NCBI RefSeq assembly: GCF_020510705.1
Contig: NZ_CP075184.1
Span: forward strand, 2,294,001 to 2,358,000
Direction of reading: 5' to 3'
DNA: 64,000 nucleotides
DNA from: Acidovorax radicis
Lineage (GTDB): Bacteria > Pseudomonadota > Gammaproteobacteria > Burkholderiales > Burkholderiaceae_C
A model generated the notes under the pieces. It saw only the letters and a list, made by a program, of their open reading frames with translations. It searched no databases and had not been told where the DNA came from. The translations under genes were made by a program, and so were the position numbers. Positions 8,572-19,835 of this stretch are shown piece after piece (position 1 is the first letter of the stretch; every line of letters starts with the position of its first letter).

Positions 8572-9449
8572 CACTGTTTTCCGGTTGGGTCGATGCGGTC
8601 ACGCAGCCAGTCACCCAGCAGATTCAAGCCCAACACGGTCAACATGATGGCCAGCCCCGGGAAGACGCTGATCCACCAAGCGGTCTGCATGTAGGTGCGG
8701 CCGTCGGCCAGCATGCCGCCCCAGCTGGGGATCAGTGGATCAACGCCCAGGCCCAGAAAGGTCAGGCTGGACTCCAGCAGGATGTTGTTGGCCACGTTGA
8801 GCGTCATCAAGATGATGACGGGGCCCATGATGTTGGGCAGGATATGGTGGTGCACCATGGCTAGATCCCGCACGCCAAAGGCCCGCGCAGCCTGGACGAA
8901 TTCACGCTCGCGCACCTGCAGCACCATGCCGCGCACCAGCCGCGCAAACTGCACCCACTGCGAGATCACCATGAAAACGATGATGTTGAACAGGCCGCCG
9001 CCCAGAATGGAAATGAACGTCAGCGCGATCAGGATGAAGGGAAGCGCCAGCTGGATGTCCACGCAGCGCATCAGCAGCATGTCCCAAAAGCCGCGGTAGT
9101 AGCCTGCAACCAGCCCGATCACGATTCCGAGCACCGAGGCACCCGCCACCGACGCGAAGCCCACCAGCAAGGAGATGCGACCGCCGACCAAGACGCGCGC
9201 CAAGACGTCGCGCCCCAGGGCGTCGGTGCCAAAGGGATGGGCCCAGTTGGTGAAGGGCGCGGTCAATCGGGCACTCAGATCCATGGCAGCGCCGCCGTCT
9301 GGAAAAATCCAGACCGAGCACAACACAAGCAGCAGCATCGAGCCCGTGAGCACAACGCCGAGTACAAATTCGAGCGAGCGCCAATGCATTGCGCGCAAGG
9401 GTTGAGCCGGAGCTGTCACCGGGGCCGTCGTAGAAGCGGTGGATTGCAT
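8571..9449 (-). CDS. Dipeptide/oligopeptide ABC transporter permease (DppC/OppC type)
   Basis: The 292-residue inner-membrane protein has an N-terminal OppC-type helix, the periplasmic LTAPFTNWAHPFGTDALGRD segment typical of DppC proteins, and the EAA loop (VQAARAFGVRDLAMVHHHIL) that contacts the ATPase. Six membrane helices are expected. It follows the DppB-type permease by 12 bp and overlaps the peptidase start by one base, so translation is probably coupled. Confidence 0.92.
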   Translation of the reverse strand: MQSTASTTAPVTAPAQPLRAMHWRSLEFVLGVVLTGSMLLLVLCSVWIFPDGGAAMDLSARLTAPFTNWAHPFGTDALGRDVLARVLVGGRISLLVGFASVAGASVLGIVIGLVAGYYRGFWDMLLMRCVDIQLALPFILIALTFISILGGGLFNIIVFMVISQWVQFARLVRGMVLQVREREFVQAARAFGVRDLAMVHHHILPNIMGPVIILMTLNVANNILLESSLTFLGLGVDPLIPSWGGMLADGRTYMQTAWWISVFPGLAIMLTVLGLNLLGDWLRDRIDPTGKQ

Positions 9450-9461
9450 GGTCTTGCAGTG

Positions 9462-10385
9462 TTATTTGGTGCGAATGCGGGGGTCGACCAGGCCGTAGGC
9501 AATGTCGACCAACAGATTGACGGCGACGATCAACACCGACAACACCGTGACCGTGCCTTGCAGCACCGGGTAGTCGCGGCTGGCAATCGCTTCAAACGCC
9601 AAGGTGCCTAAGCCGGGCCAGTTGAAAACGCGTTCGACCACCACCAGGCCGCCGACCAGATTGCCAAACTGCAGCCCGATGTAGGTGATCAGGGGAATGG
9701 CGCAGTTGCGCAGCGCATGTTTGTACAAAACAACGCGGTCTTTGAGCCCCTTGGCACGCGCCACCATGATGTATTGCGCAGACAAGGTCTCCAGCATGGC
9801 CGTGCGCACCAAACGCACATTGGTGGCTGACAGGATGATGGCCATGGTCAATGCCGGCATCACCAGACTAATGGGGCCGTCCCAGCCTGACGGCGGCAGC
9901 AGCGGGAAGGTGATGGACAGCAGCAGCACCAGCATGATGGCCAGCCAGAAGTTGGGGAACGACAAGCCCACCAGCGAAAGGATGCGGATGCATTGGTCCG
10001 TGCCCTTGCCCTTGTGCACCGCCGCCTGTATGCCCAGCGGCACCGACACCAGCACCGACAAAAACAACGACACCAGCGCCAGGGCCAGCGTGGCAGGCAA
10101 GGCGTCGGCGATCAGTCGCGACACGGGTGTGCCGCCCATGAAACTCTTGCCAAGATCGCCCACTACCGCGCCCCGAAGAAATTCGAAGTACTGCACCGCG
10201 AAAGGGCGCTCCAGCCCCAGCCCCTCGCGGATGTTGCGCAGATCTTCTTCGGTCACGCTACCGGCCCCCTGGGCCAGCATCAATGCGGGGTCTCCCGACA
10301 GTCGCACTGCATAGGCCACAAACAGGGTGACCACGAGCACGACGAAAATCGCCTGCAGCAGTCGTTTAATCAAAAATCCACTCAT
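9462..10385 (-). CDS. Dipeptide/oligopeptide ABC transporter permease (DppB/OppB type)
   Basis: The 307-residue membrane protein begins MSGFLIKRLLQAIFVVLVVT, a standard DppB start. It has the EAA motif (MVARAKGLKDRVVLYKHALR) and ends with VDIAYGLVDPRIR, as most DppB proteins do. It forms the pore with the downstream DppC-type subunit. It sits 40 bp after the binding-protein gene in the same operon. Confidence 0.93.
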   Translation of the reverse strand: MSGFLIKRLLQAIFVVLVVTLFVAYAVRLSGDPALMLAQGAGSVTEEDLRNIREGLGLERPFAVQYFEFLRGAVVGDLGKSFMGGTPVSRLIADALPATLALALVSLFLSVLVSVPLGIQAAVHKGKGTDQCIRILSLVGLSFPNFWLAIMLVLLLSITFPLLPPSGWDGPISLVMPALTMAIILSATNVRLVRTAMLETLSAQYIMVARAKGLKDRVVLYKHALRNCAIPLITYIGLQFGNLVGGLVVVERVFNWPGLGTLAFEAIASRDYPVLQGTVTVLSVLIVAVNLLVDIAYGLVDPRIRTK

Positions 10386-10425
10386 GGGGCTGGCGTGTCA
10401 GGTTAAAGGGCGAACGGTTGCAAGG

Positions 10426-11940
10426 TCAGTCGACCGAAGCGTCGACAAAACGGAAGCGGCCATCGGCTGGCAACGCCAGGTTTTTGGCGCGCTTGTTCAG
10501 GCCGTAGATGGTGTTCAGGCTGTACAGCGGCATTTCCAGCGCTTCGTCGGCGACGTAACGGGCAATTTGCTGCAGCGTGGTCTTGCGTGCAGCCTGGTCC
10601 CAGGTGTTGCGTTGGGTATGCAGCAAGGCGTTGAGCTTGGCGTCGTCGTCAAACGGGTTCCAGCGTTGCTTGGTGTAGTACATCGAATACGCGGTGTTGT
10701 CGTAGTCAAACGTCCAGCCGCCCCATTGGTTTTGCCACATCTCGCCGGTCTTGCCTGCGGGGATGATGTCGTTGAGCAGCACGTTGGTGTCGTAAGGCTT
10801 GAGGGACGCCACGATGCCTACGCCTTGTAGGTAACTGGCCACGGCCTGGGCCACTTCGCGGAAGTTGCTGTCCGAACCGCGGAAGTCGATCTGGATCTGT
10901 GTGCCGGGCTTGACACCTGCCTTGGCTAGCATGGCTTTGGCCTGCGCGGGGTTGAACGGCAGCGGCTTGAGGGCGGGGTCATTGCCAAACGACAACGCGC
11001 CCTGGAAGCTGGCGATAGGCTTGGCATTGCCCAGCAAGATCGATTTGATGATGGCGTCGCGGTCCACGGCCATGGTCAGGGCCTTGCGCACTTCCTTGTT
11101 TTTCATGATGCCGCGCTGCGTGTTGTAGCGCATGGCCAGGGCCACGGGGCCGTCCATGCTTTGCACGGCCAGCTTGCTGTCTTTTTTCAGCGTGTCGATC
11201 ATCGCCAGCGGGATCTGGTTGGCCACGTCGATGCGGCCTGCCTGCAATTCGGCGGCTTGTGTGGCGGGCTCGGTGATGAAGCGGTAGACCAGGTTGTCCA
11301 GCTTGGGCGCGCCGCCCCAATAGCTGGCATTGCGCTCAAACGAGAGGCTGACCTTGGGCTTGTACTCTGTGAACTTGAAGGGGCCGGTGCCGACGGGGTT
11401 GGCCCCAAAGTACGCGCTGCCCTTTTCGGTGATGTACTTGGGTGGAACGATCATGGCGCCGTAGCCAGCCAGTTTGGTCAGCAACACGGGGTCGGGGTTC
11501 TTCAGCAAGAAGTCCACGGTATGGGCGTTGACCACCACGACTTTTTCGATCGCGTTGTAGTTCGATTGTTGTGGGCCCTTTTTGCCCTCGTCGCCCAGCA
11601 GGCGGTCGAACGTGAACTTCACGGCGTCGGCGTTGAAGGGCTCGCCGTTATGGAACTTGACACCTTCGCGCAGCGTGAAGCGCAGCTTGGTGTTGTTGTC
11701 CAAAAACTCCCACTTGGTGGCCAGGCCCGGCACCAGTTTCATGTCAGGGGTGCGCATGATCAGGCCATCAAACACCTGGCTGCCCACGGCGCCCCAGGAC
11801 ACCAGGAAGGTCGCGATCGGGTCCCAGTTGCCCGGGTCCTGGTGGATGGCGACGTTCAGCGTGCCGGCGGCATGGGCGCCTGTGGTCAGAACGCTGGCAA
11901 GCGCGAAGCTGGTGGCGGCAACGAGGGTTTTCAGTTTCAT
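10426..11940 (-). CDS. ABC transporter substrate-binding protein, family 5 (peptide type)
   Basis: The 504-residue periplasmic protein starts at the ATG at 11940, which has AGGA at the right distance; the ATG 9 bp upstream does not. A signal peptide ends in AHAAG. Family 5 hallmarks include LEFLDNNTKLRFTLREGVKFHNGEPFNADAVKF (seen in parts) and the GTGPFKF loop. Members bind di/oligopeptides, nickel or opines. The gene lies between the fused ATPase gene (150 bp upstream) and the permeases. Confidence 0.92.
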   Translation of the reverse strand: MKLKTLVAATSFALASVLTTGAHAAGTLNVAIHQDPGNWDPIATFLVSWGAVGSQVFDGLIMRTPDMKLVPGLATKWEFLDNNTKLRFTLREGVKFHNGEPFNADAVKFTFDRLLGDEGKKGPQQSNYNAIEKVVVVNAHTVDFLLKNPDPVLLTKLAGYGAMIVPPKYITEKGSAYFGANPVGTGPFKFTEYKPKVSLSFERNASYWGGAPKLDNLVYRFITEPATQAAELQAGRIDVANQIPLAMIDTLKKDSKLAVQSMDGPVALAMRYNTQRGIMKNKEVRKALTMAVDRDAIIKSILLGNAKPIASFQGALSFGNDPALKPLPFNPAQAKAMLAKAGVKPGTQIQIDFRGSDSNFREVAQAVASYLQGVGIVASLKPYDTNVLLNDIIPAGKTGEMWQNQWGGWTFDYDNTAYSMYYTKQRWNPFDDDAKLNALLHTQRNTWDQAARKTTLQQIARYVADEALEMPLYSLNTIYGLNKRAKNLALPADGRFRFVDASVD

Positions 11941-12090
11941 GGTGTGCATCCTGGAAGTGAGTGGGTGACGGTCGTGGAGCGGCTGACTTTTTGCTTTTGA
12001 ACTGACGGAATGACTAACTAACTGATTAACGAACTTAACGAACTAACCAATCAATGAACTGGCTCTAGGTCGGTGGGCCTTGGGGTCGCT
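11941..12090. promoter_or_regulatory. Spacer before the binding-protein gene, with short AT-rich quasi-repeats
   Basis: The 150-bp gap between the fused ATPase gene and the binding-protein gene holds a low-GC run at about 11998-12062. It is built of variants of gaactaac/gaacttaac/aactaact, five or six in a row. It may set the higher expression usual for binding proteins, through a promoter or mRNA stability. That role is a guess; the repeats themselves are plain in the sequence. Confidence 0.35.
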
Positions 12091-13950
<1,860 letters not shown>

Positions 13951-14110
13951 CGTGGAAGGAAGGAGAGAAGCATCAATTCATGTGCGTTGAAGGCGAGCCG
14001 CAGGGCGATGGAAGTCGCCGCTCGATAAAAGCTGCTGCTCACCAGCCGTGCTCGATGGGGTGAAGCCAACGCAGGGTGACCAATGTACTGGACGGAGTTC
14101 TCTGTTCATC

Positions 14111-14150
14111 TAGGTGTTTGCCACAGTGTCGACAAATTATCAACAAATTA
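14111..14150. promoter_or_regulatory. Candidate operator upstream of the second MarR-type gene
   Basis: The block starts taggtgtttg and continues with gacaaattatcaacaaatta, matching the block at 6071-6110 in order and spacing. It lies in the 271-bp control region between the divergent fused-ATPase gene and the MarR-type gene. A CATAAT -10-like hexamer is at about 14165-14170. Operator function is inferred from conservation between two otherwise diverged control regions. Confidence 0.5.
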
Positions 14151-14221
14151 CCATCAAAGCGGCACCATAATATCCGCTTGCACATCCCGTGCCAGCTTTG
14201 TGTCCGGTCGGAATCCTCGCC

Positions 14222-14752
14222 ATGAACATCTCCGTTAAGCCAGCCACCGAAGCGCTCTCCATCGTTTCATCGGCGCACCTTGTCTCAGCCCAGAGCGCAG
14301 AGCTGAGCGAGTTCGAGTTTGGCCTCATCGTCGCGGGCAATGCGTTTCATCGCTGGGTGGTGCACTGCATGGCCGCTGCGGGGCTCAAGGACCTGACACC
14401 GCTCGACGTGGTGGTGTTGCACCATGTGTCCCACCGCGCACGCGACAAGCGCCTTGCGGACATCTGCTTCATCATGAATGTGGAAGACACGCACCTGGTG
14501 AACTACTCGCTCAAGAAGCTGCAGACCCTGGGCGTGGTGGCTTCGCAAAAGAATGGTAAGGATGTCACCTATGCCGCCACCGACTCGGGCCGCGCTTACG
14601 TGCAGCGCTACCGCGAGATTCGTGAAAGTTGCCTGATCAATGCGTTGAATGCCGACGATGCGCTGAACCGCGACATCGGCGAACTGGCCCGTTTGCTGCG
14701 TGTGCTCTCGGGCATGTATGACCAGGCTGCGCGCTCTGCGGCTTCGTTGTGA
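14222..14752 (+). CDS. MarR-type winged-helix transcriptional regulator (copy 2)
   Basis: This 176-residue protein from the ATG at 14222 differs from the regulator at 6182-6712 mainly in the first 12 residues and at scattered positions; by eye about nine in ten residues match from IVSSAHLVSAQSAE to the C terminus. It has the same winged helix and C-terminal dimerisation helices. It is divergent from the peptide ABC operon and 93 bp upstream of the 5-oxoprolinase gene, so it may control both. Two nearly identical regulators 8 kb apart imply a recent duplication and probably overlapping operator use. Confidence 0.85.
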   Translation: MNISVKPATEALSIVSSAHLVSAQSAELSEFEFGLIVAGNAFHRWVVHCMAAAGLKDLTPLDVVVLHHVSHRARDKRLADICFIMNVEDTHLVNYSLKKLQTLGVVASQKNGKDVTYAATDSGRAYVQRYREIRESCLINALNADDALNRDIGELARLLRVLSGMYDQAARSAASL

Positions 14753-14780
14753 CCGCTGCCGCCCCCGTTTCCTTAAATTT

Positions 14781-14838
14781 TGAATAAAAATGGCTCTGGC
14801 GCTTATCCATAAAGCGGTAGTAGCTATAAATTAAATAG
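14781..14838. repeat. Family hairpin repeat, degenerate copy
   Basis: The AT-rich segment contains aaaaatggctctggcgcttatccataaagcg in two pieces, then tagctataaa. This is the layout seen in the other copies at 18511, 27188, 30752 and 34863. It fills the space between the MarR-type gene and the 5-oxoprolinase start. The stem is imperfect here. Confidence 0.7.
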
Positions 14839-14845
14839 CATTTAT

Positions 14846-17800
14846 ATGTCCAATCAACCATCCTCTTTGTCCCGCTGGCAGTTCTGGATCGATCGAGGGG
14901 GCACCTTTACCGACGTGGTGGGCAAGCGGCCCCATCCAGACGGATCTTTCAGCCTGGTCACCCACAAGCTGTTGTCCGAGAACCCCGAGCAGTACAAGGA
15001 CGCCGCAGTGGCCGGCATTCGCCACCTGCTGGGTCTGAAGCCCGGCGAGGCCGTGACGCCCGAGCTGGTGGAGTGCGTGAAGATGGGCACCACCGTGGCC
15101 ACCAACGCGCTGCTGGAGCGCAAGGGCGAGCCCACGCTGCTCATCACCACCAAGGGCTTCAAGGACGCATTGCGCATTGCGTACCAGAACCGCCCGCGCA
15201 TTTTTGACCGCCACATCGTGCTGCCCGAGCTGTTGTACGAACGTGTGATCGAGGCGCAGGAGCGCATGGGCGCGCATGGCGACGTGATCGAGCCGCTGGA
15301 CGAGGCGCACCTGAAAGAGCGCCTGTGGGCCGCCTACGACGCCGGCCTGCGCAGCGCGGCCATTGTGTTCATGCATGGCTACCGCTACGCCGCGCATGAA
15401 GAGGCGGCGGCCCGCATCGCGCGCGAGGTGGGTTTTACGCAGGTGAGTGCATCACACGCCACCAGCCCGATGATGAAGCTGGTGAGCCGGGGCGACACCA
15501 CGGTGGTGGATGCGTATCTCTCGCCCATCCTGCGCCGCTATGTGAGCCAGGTGGCCAGCGAGATGCCGGGCGTCAAGCTGTTCTTCATGCAGTCGTCGGG
15601 CGGCCTCACGGATGCGCAGGTGTTCCAGGGCAAGGACGCGATCCTCTCTGGCCCCGCAGGCGGCATCGTCGGCATGGCACGCACTGCGGGCCTCGCGGGC
15701 CACGACAAGGTCATTGGTTTTGACATGGGCGGCACCAGCACCGACGTGAGCCACTACGCGGGCGAGTTCGAGCGCGAGTTCGAGACCCAGGTGGCGGGCG
15801 TGCGCATGCGCGCGCCCATGATGAGCATCCACACCGTGGCGGCGGGCGGCGGCTCCATCCTCGGTTTTGACGGCGCACGCTTTCGCGTCGGCCCCGAGAG
15901 CGCGGGGGCCAATCCTGGTCCCGCCAGCTACCGCCGGGGCGGCCCGCTGGCTGTGACGGATGCGAACGTGATGGTGGGCAAGATCCAGCCCGCGCATTTC
16001 CCCAAGGTGTTTGGCCACGGCGCCAACGAGACGCTGGATGGCGATGCGGTGGCGCAGAAGTTTGCAGACCTTGCACAGCAGACCGGCCGCACGGGCGAGG
16101 ACGTGGCCCACGGCTTCATCCAGATCGCCGTGCAGCAGATGGCCAATGCCATCAAGAAGATCAGCGTGGCGCGCGGCTATGACGTGACGCGCTACACGCT
16201 GCAGTGTTTTGGCGGCGCGGGCGGCCAGCATGCCTGCCTGGTGGCCGATGCGTTGGGCATGACGCGCGTGTTTGTGCACCCGCTCGCGGGTGTGCTCAGC
16301 GCCTATGGCATGGGCCTGGCCGACCAGAACGTGATCCGCGAGCAGGCGGTAGAGGCCAAGCTGGTGCCCGATGCGCTGGCCGGCATCGCAGCCTCGCTGG
16401 AGCAACTGGCCACCACCGCACGCACCGAGCTGGAGCGCCAGCAGGTGGGCGTGGGCACAGCCGTGGTGCACCGCCGCGTGCACGTGCGCTACGAGGGCAG
16501 CGACTCGGCGCTCATCGTTCCGTTCGGGTCGATGCCCGAGATCACCGCCGCGTTCGAGAACGCGTACCGCCAGCGTTTTGCCTTCCTCATGCAGGGCAAG
16601 GGCCTGGTGGTGGAGGCGGTATCCGTCGAGGCCGTGGTGCCTGGGGATGCGCCTGTGGAACCGCGCCACGCGCTGCCGCCTGCACGCGAGGTGCCGCGCC
16701 GCAGCACCGTGCGCATGTACACCGGTGGCGTAGATGGTGTGGCCGCCTGGCACGATGCCGCGCTGGTGGTGCGTGAAGACTTGCGCCCCGGCGACGTGAT
16801 TCCCGGCCCCGCCATCATTGCCGAAAAGAACGCCACCACCATCGTGGAGCCCGGCTGGGAGGCCGAGCTGACCGACCTGGACCACCTGCTGCTCAACCGC
16901 CGCGTGGCGCGCGCCGTGCAGCATGCTGTGGGCACCACGGTGGACCCGGTGCTGCTCGAAGTGTTCAACAACCTGTTCATGAACATCGCCGAGCAAATGG
17001 GGCTGCAGCTGCAGAACACCGCGTACTCGGTGAATATCAAGGAGCGGCTGGACTTCAGCTGCGCGCTGTTCGATGCCGAAGGCAACCTGATTGCCAACGC
17101 ACCCCACATGCCCGTGCACCTGGGCTCGATGGGCGAGAGCATCAAGACCGTGGTCCGCGAGAATGCGGGCAAGATGCAGCCAGGCGATGTGTACGTGCTC
17201 AACGACCCGTACCATGGCGGCACCCACCTGCCCGACATCACGGTCATCACGCCGGTGTATGTGTCTGACGAGGCCGAGCCTACGTTTTATGTGGGCAGCC
17301 GGGGCCACCATGCCGACGTGGGTGGCACCACACCGGGCTCGATGCCACCGTTCTCCACGCGCATTGAAGAAGAGGGCGTGCAGATCAACAACGTGAAGCT
17401 GGTGGAGCGCGGCGTGCTGCGTGAGGCGGAGATGATTGCGCTGCTCGAAAGCGGTGAGTACCCATCCCGCAACCCGCAGCAGAACATGGCCGATTTGCGC
17501 GCGCAGATCGCAGCGAATGAGAAGGGCCAGCAGGAGCTGCGCCGCATGGTGGCCGAATTTGGGCTTGACGTCGTTCAGGCCTACATGCGCCATGTGCAGG
17601 ACAACGCGGAAGAATCGGTGCGCCGCGTGATCACCCGCCTGAAGGACGGTGCATTCACTCTGCCGCTCGACAACGGCGCACAGATCAGCGTCGCGGTGAA
17701 GGTGGATGCAGCGAACCGCAGCGCCACCATCGACTTCACCGGCACCAGCCCGCAGCAAACCAACAACTTCAACGCGCCCACAGCGGTGTGCATGGCGGCG

Positions 17801-18508
17801 GTGCTGTATGTGTTCCGCACGCTGGTGGACGATGACATTCCGCTGAACGCGGGGTGCCTAAAGCCGCTCAAGGTCATCATCCCGCCCGGCAGCATGCTCA
17901 ACCCCAACCCGCCAGCGTCGGTGGTGGCGGGCAATGTGGAGACCTCCACCTGCATCACCAATGCGCTGTACGGCGCGCTCGGTTTGATGGCGGCGGGGCA
18001 GTGCACCATGAACAACTTCACCTTTGGCAGCACGCGCTACCAGTACTACGAGACCATCTCGGGTGGCAGTGGTGCGGGCGGCGTGTGGGATGCCACGGGG
18101 CAGCTCGCGGGCGGGTTTGCGGGCACGAGCGTGGTGCAGTGCCACATGACCAACTCGCGCCTGACCGATCCCGAGATCCTGGAGTTCCGCTTTCCGGTGC
18201 GGCTGGAGGGCTACGAGATCCGCAAGGGCTCAGGCGGGGCCGGGCAGTGGAAGGGCGGCGATGGCGGCATCCGCCGCGTGCGTTTTCTGGAGCCCATGAC
18301 GGCCAGCATCTTGTCGAACGGTCGCCACCATGGCGCCTTTGGTATGGCCGGCGGCAAGGCCGGTGCCGTGGGCATCAATAAGGTGGTGCGCAGCGATGGC
18401 CGGGTGGAGCTGCTGGACCACATTGGCCAGGCCGAGATGCTGCCGGGCGATGTGTTCGAGATCCACACGCCGGGCGGTGGCGGGTTTGGCGCGGCAGGCC
18501 AGAAATAA
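14846..18508 (+). CDS. oplAH: 5-oxoprolinase (fused HyuA-HyuB), ATP-hydrolysing
   Basis: The 1,220-residue protein joins a HyuA-type half (residues about 1-700, ATP site start [11 protein letters not shown] at 16-26, later [12 protein letters not shown]) and a HyuB-type half (about 705-1215, starting [12 protein letters not shown], with [15 protein letters not shown] and [14 protein letters not shown]). This full-length fusion is the form that cleaves 5-oxo-L-proline to glutamate with ATP; separated HyuA/HyuB pairs act on hydantoins or acetophenones. The neighbouring peptide importer and peptidase fit use of pyroglutamyl compounds, which is inference. The ATG at 14846 follows the repeat; no strong ribosome-binding site is visible. 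Confidence 0.88.
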   Translation: MSNQPSSLSRWQFWIDRGGTFTDVVGKRPHPDGSFSLVTHKLLSENPEQYKDAAVAGIRHLLGLKPGEAVTPELVECVKMGTTVATNALLERKGEPTLLITTKGFKDALRIAYQNRPRIFDRHIVLPELLYERVIEAQERMGAHGDVIEPLDEAHLKERLWAAYDAGLRSAAIVFMHGYRYAAHEEAAARIAREVGFTQVSASHATSPMMKLVSRGDTTVVDAYLSPILRRYVSQVASEMPGVKLFFMQSSGGLTDAQVFQGKDAILSGPAGGIVGMARTAGLAGHDKVIGFDMGGTSTDVSHYAGEFEREFETQVAGVRMRAPMMSIHTVAAGGGSILGFDGARFRVGPESAGANPGPASYRRGGPLAVTDANVMVGKIQPAHFPKVFGHGANETLDGDAVAQKFADLAQQTGRTGEDVAHGFIQIAVQQMANAIKKISVARGYDVTRYTLQCFGGAGGQHACLVADALGMTRVFVHPLAGVLSAYGMGLADQNVIREQAVEAKLVPDALAGIAASLEQLATTARTELERQQVGVGTAVVHRRVHVRYEGSDSALIVPFGSMPEITAAFENAYRQRFAFLMQGKGLVVEAVSVEAVVPGDAPVEPRHALPPAREVPRRSTVRMYTGGVDGVAAWHDAALVVREDLRPGDVIPGPAIIAEKNATTIVEPGWEAELTDLDHLLLNRRVARAVQHAVGTTVDPVLLEVFNNLFMNIAEQMGLQLQNTAYSVNIKERLDFSCALFDAEGNLIANAPHMPVHLGSMGESIKTVVRENAGKMQPGDVYVLNDPYHGGTHLPDITVITPVYVSDEAEPTFYVGSRGHHADVGGTTPGSMPPFSTRIEEEGVQINNVKLVERGVLREAEMIALLESGEYPSRNPQQNMADLRAQIAANEKGQQELRRMVAEFGLDVVQAYMRHVQDNAEESVRRVITRLKDGAFTLPLDNGAQISVAVKVDAANRSATIDFTGTSPQQTNNFNAPTAVCMAAVLYVFRTLVDDDIPLNAGCLKPLKVIIPPGSMLNPNPPASVVAGNVETSTCITNALYGALGLMAAGQCTMNNFTFGSTRYQYYETISGGSGAGGVWDATGQLAGGFAGTSVVQCHMTNSRLTDPEILEFRFPVRLEGYEIRKGSGGAGQWKGGDGGIRRVRFLEPMTASILSNGRHHGAFGMAGGKAGAVGINKVVRSDGRVELLDHIGQAEMLPGDVFEIHTPGGGGFGAAGQK

Positions 18509-18510
18509 TG

Positions 18511-18560
18511 ATGAAAATGGCCGCTAGCGCTTTATCCATAAGCGCTAGCAGCTATTAAAT
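18511..18560. repeat. Family hairpin repeat with perfect stem, between convergent genes
   Basis: It contains gctagcgctt and aagcgctagc as a perfect 10-bp inverted repeat around a 7-nt loop, flanked by aaaatgg on one side and agctattaaat on the other. It lies between the 5-oxoprolinase stop and the mnhG stop. It could serve as a bidirectional terminator for both. Confidence 0.8.
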
Positions 18561-18940
18561 CAGGAATCTTCGGGTGATTCCAGTGTGGGCCCGCTCGGGT
18601 TCAGGCTGGGGGGCACGTCCTGCCCGGCCTGGCGCGCGCGGAACAGGGCGGCGCGCATCAGAAAAACCGACATGACTGGCGCCGTGATCGCCACGAACAC
18701 GGCAATGAGCAAGGCGTGCAACGCGAGCGCCCCATCCACCACCGAAAAATAGATCACGGTGGCGTGCATGATCAGCCAGCAGCCCAGGGTGGCGATGATG
18801 GTGGGGGCATGCGCACGCTCAAAAAACGTGTGCAGCCGCAGCAGCCCGATGGAGCCCAAAAGCGCCAAGCCCGCGCCAGCCAGCACCAGCACGGCAATGA
18901 TGGCCTCCAGCCACAAGGGCAGTGCGGCGGCGCCGGTCAT
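18560..18940 (-). CDS. mnhG: Mrp/Mnh cation-proton antiporter subunit G
   Basis: The 126-residue protein starts at the ATG at 18940 inside ATGA with the mnhF stop. It has three membrane helices and the typical GLLRLHTFFERAHAPTIIATLG segment of MnhG/PhaG. The frame stays open far upstream, but that part is a shadow of mnhF. It is the last gene of the operon; the stop codon abuts a hairpin repeat. Confidence 0.92.
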   Translation of the reverse strand: MTGAAALPLWLEAIIAVLVLAGAGLALLGSIGLLRLHTFFERAHAPTIIATLGCWLIMHATVIYFSVVDGALALHALLIAVFVAITAPVMSVFLMRAALFRARQAGQDVPPSLNPSGPTLESPEDS

Positions 18941-19215
18941 TCGATGACCTCGCCGCGCAGCAAAAATTTGGCCATGGCCATCGAGCCCACAAAACTGAAA
19001 AGCGCCAGCAGCAGCGCCGCCTCGAAGTAGTTTTTGCTGCCATACAGCAGGCCCAGCACCAGCATCATGAGCATGCCGCTCAGATACATGCAGTCCAGCG
19101 CCAGCACGCGGTCTTGTGCCGACGGGCCTTTGAGCAGGCGAATCAGCGCGCATCCCATGGCCAGCGCCAGCATGAGCAGCGCCGCAGGCAAGGCCCAGTC
19201 GAGGATGGGGGTCAT
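18937..19215 (-). CDS. mnhF: Mrp/Mnh antiporter subunit F
   Basis: The 92-residue protein has three membrane helices and the conserved RLLKGPSAQDRVLALDCM loop of MnhF/PhaF. It overlaps mnhE and mnhG by 4 bp each (ATGA), which indicates translational coupling within the six-gene operon. Confidence 0.93.
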   Translation of the reverse strand: MTPILDWALPAALLMLALAMGCALIRLLKGPSAQDRVLALDCMYLSGMLMMLVLGLLYGSKNYFEAALLLALFSFVGSMAMAKFLLRGEVIE

Positions 19216-19835
19216 TCAAAAATCTCCATGAGGGGGCGTTCATAGCGGTGTTTGATATCGGCGACGACGGCAGCCGCATCATCGAGCTCCAGCAGATGCA
19301 CCAGCAGCATGCTGCGGTCCACCGACAGTTCGGCCCAGGCGCTACCGGGTGTCAGGCACACAATCATCGCCAATACTGCGAGGGCATTGGGGTCGCGCAC
19401 ATCCAGCGGCACATGGACAAAACCCGGAGGGTGGCGCCGGCTGCCCGGTGCCAGCAACAGGCGCGCCACGGCGATGTTGGAGCGTGTGGTGTCCGCCACC
19501 ACGGTGAGCGCCAGCCGCAACACCGCGCCGGGTTTGCGAACCCGCACAGGCAACGGTCGCAGCCCGGCGGTGAGCAGCGGTATGGCCAGGCCCAGCACGG
19601 CGCCCAGCACGATGTGGCCCGCGCTCAAAGAGCGGTTGAGCAGCAGCCACAGGCCCAGCAGCGCGAACGACAGCAGGGGCGCAGGCACCAGGCGCTTGAG
19701 CGGCGCCTGCCGTGGGGCGGTTGGGCGCGGCGCAGCGGACGCCACGGCGAGGGCCGCGCCAGCACTGCCACCGAACCTGTCGTCGGACGCAGCGTGGGGC
19801 GATGTTGCTTCGATCGGCGTGTCGGAGGGTTTCAT
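19212..19835 (-). CDS. mnhE: Mrp/Mnh antiporter subunit E
   Basis: The protein has 207 residues from the ATG at 19835, overlapping the mnhD stop by 4 bp. The first 60 residues are polar and alanine/proline-rich, followed by the MnhE core: two or three helices and VADTTRSNIAVARLLLAPG, then a cytoplasmic part with IVCLTPGSAWAELSVDRSML. The N-terminal extension is longer than in most MnhE proteins (about 160 residues), so a later start is possible. Confidence 0.9.
   Translation of the reverse strand: MKPSDTPIEATSPHAASDDRFGGSAGAALAVASAAPRPTAPRQAPLKRLVPAPLLSFALLGLWLLLNRSLSAGHIVLGAVLGLAIPLLTAGLRPLPVRVRKPGAVLRLALTVVADTTRSNIAVARLLLAPGSRRHPPGFVHVPLDVRDPNALAVLAMIVCLTPGSAWAELSVDRSMLLVHLLELDDAAAVVADIKHRYERPLMEIFE

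Noticed and set aside
15452..17758. 768-residue open frame on the minus strand opposite the 5-oxoprolinase gene
   Set aside because: It is a shadow of codon bias in a GC-rich gene; the product is rich in His, Arg and Gly with no domain, and the plus-strand gene is unmistakable.
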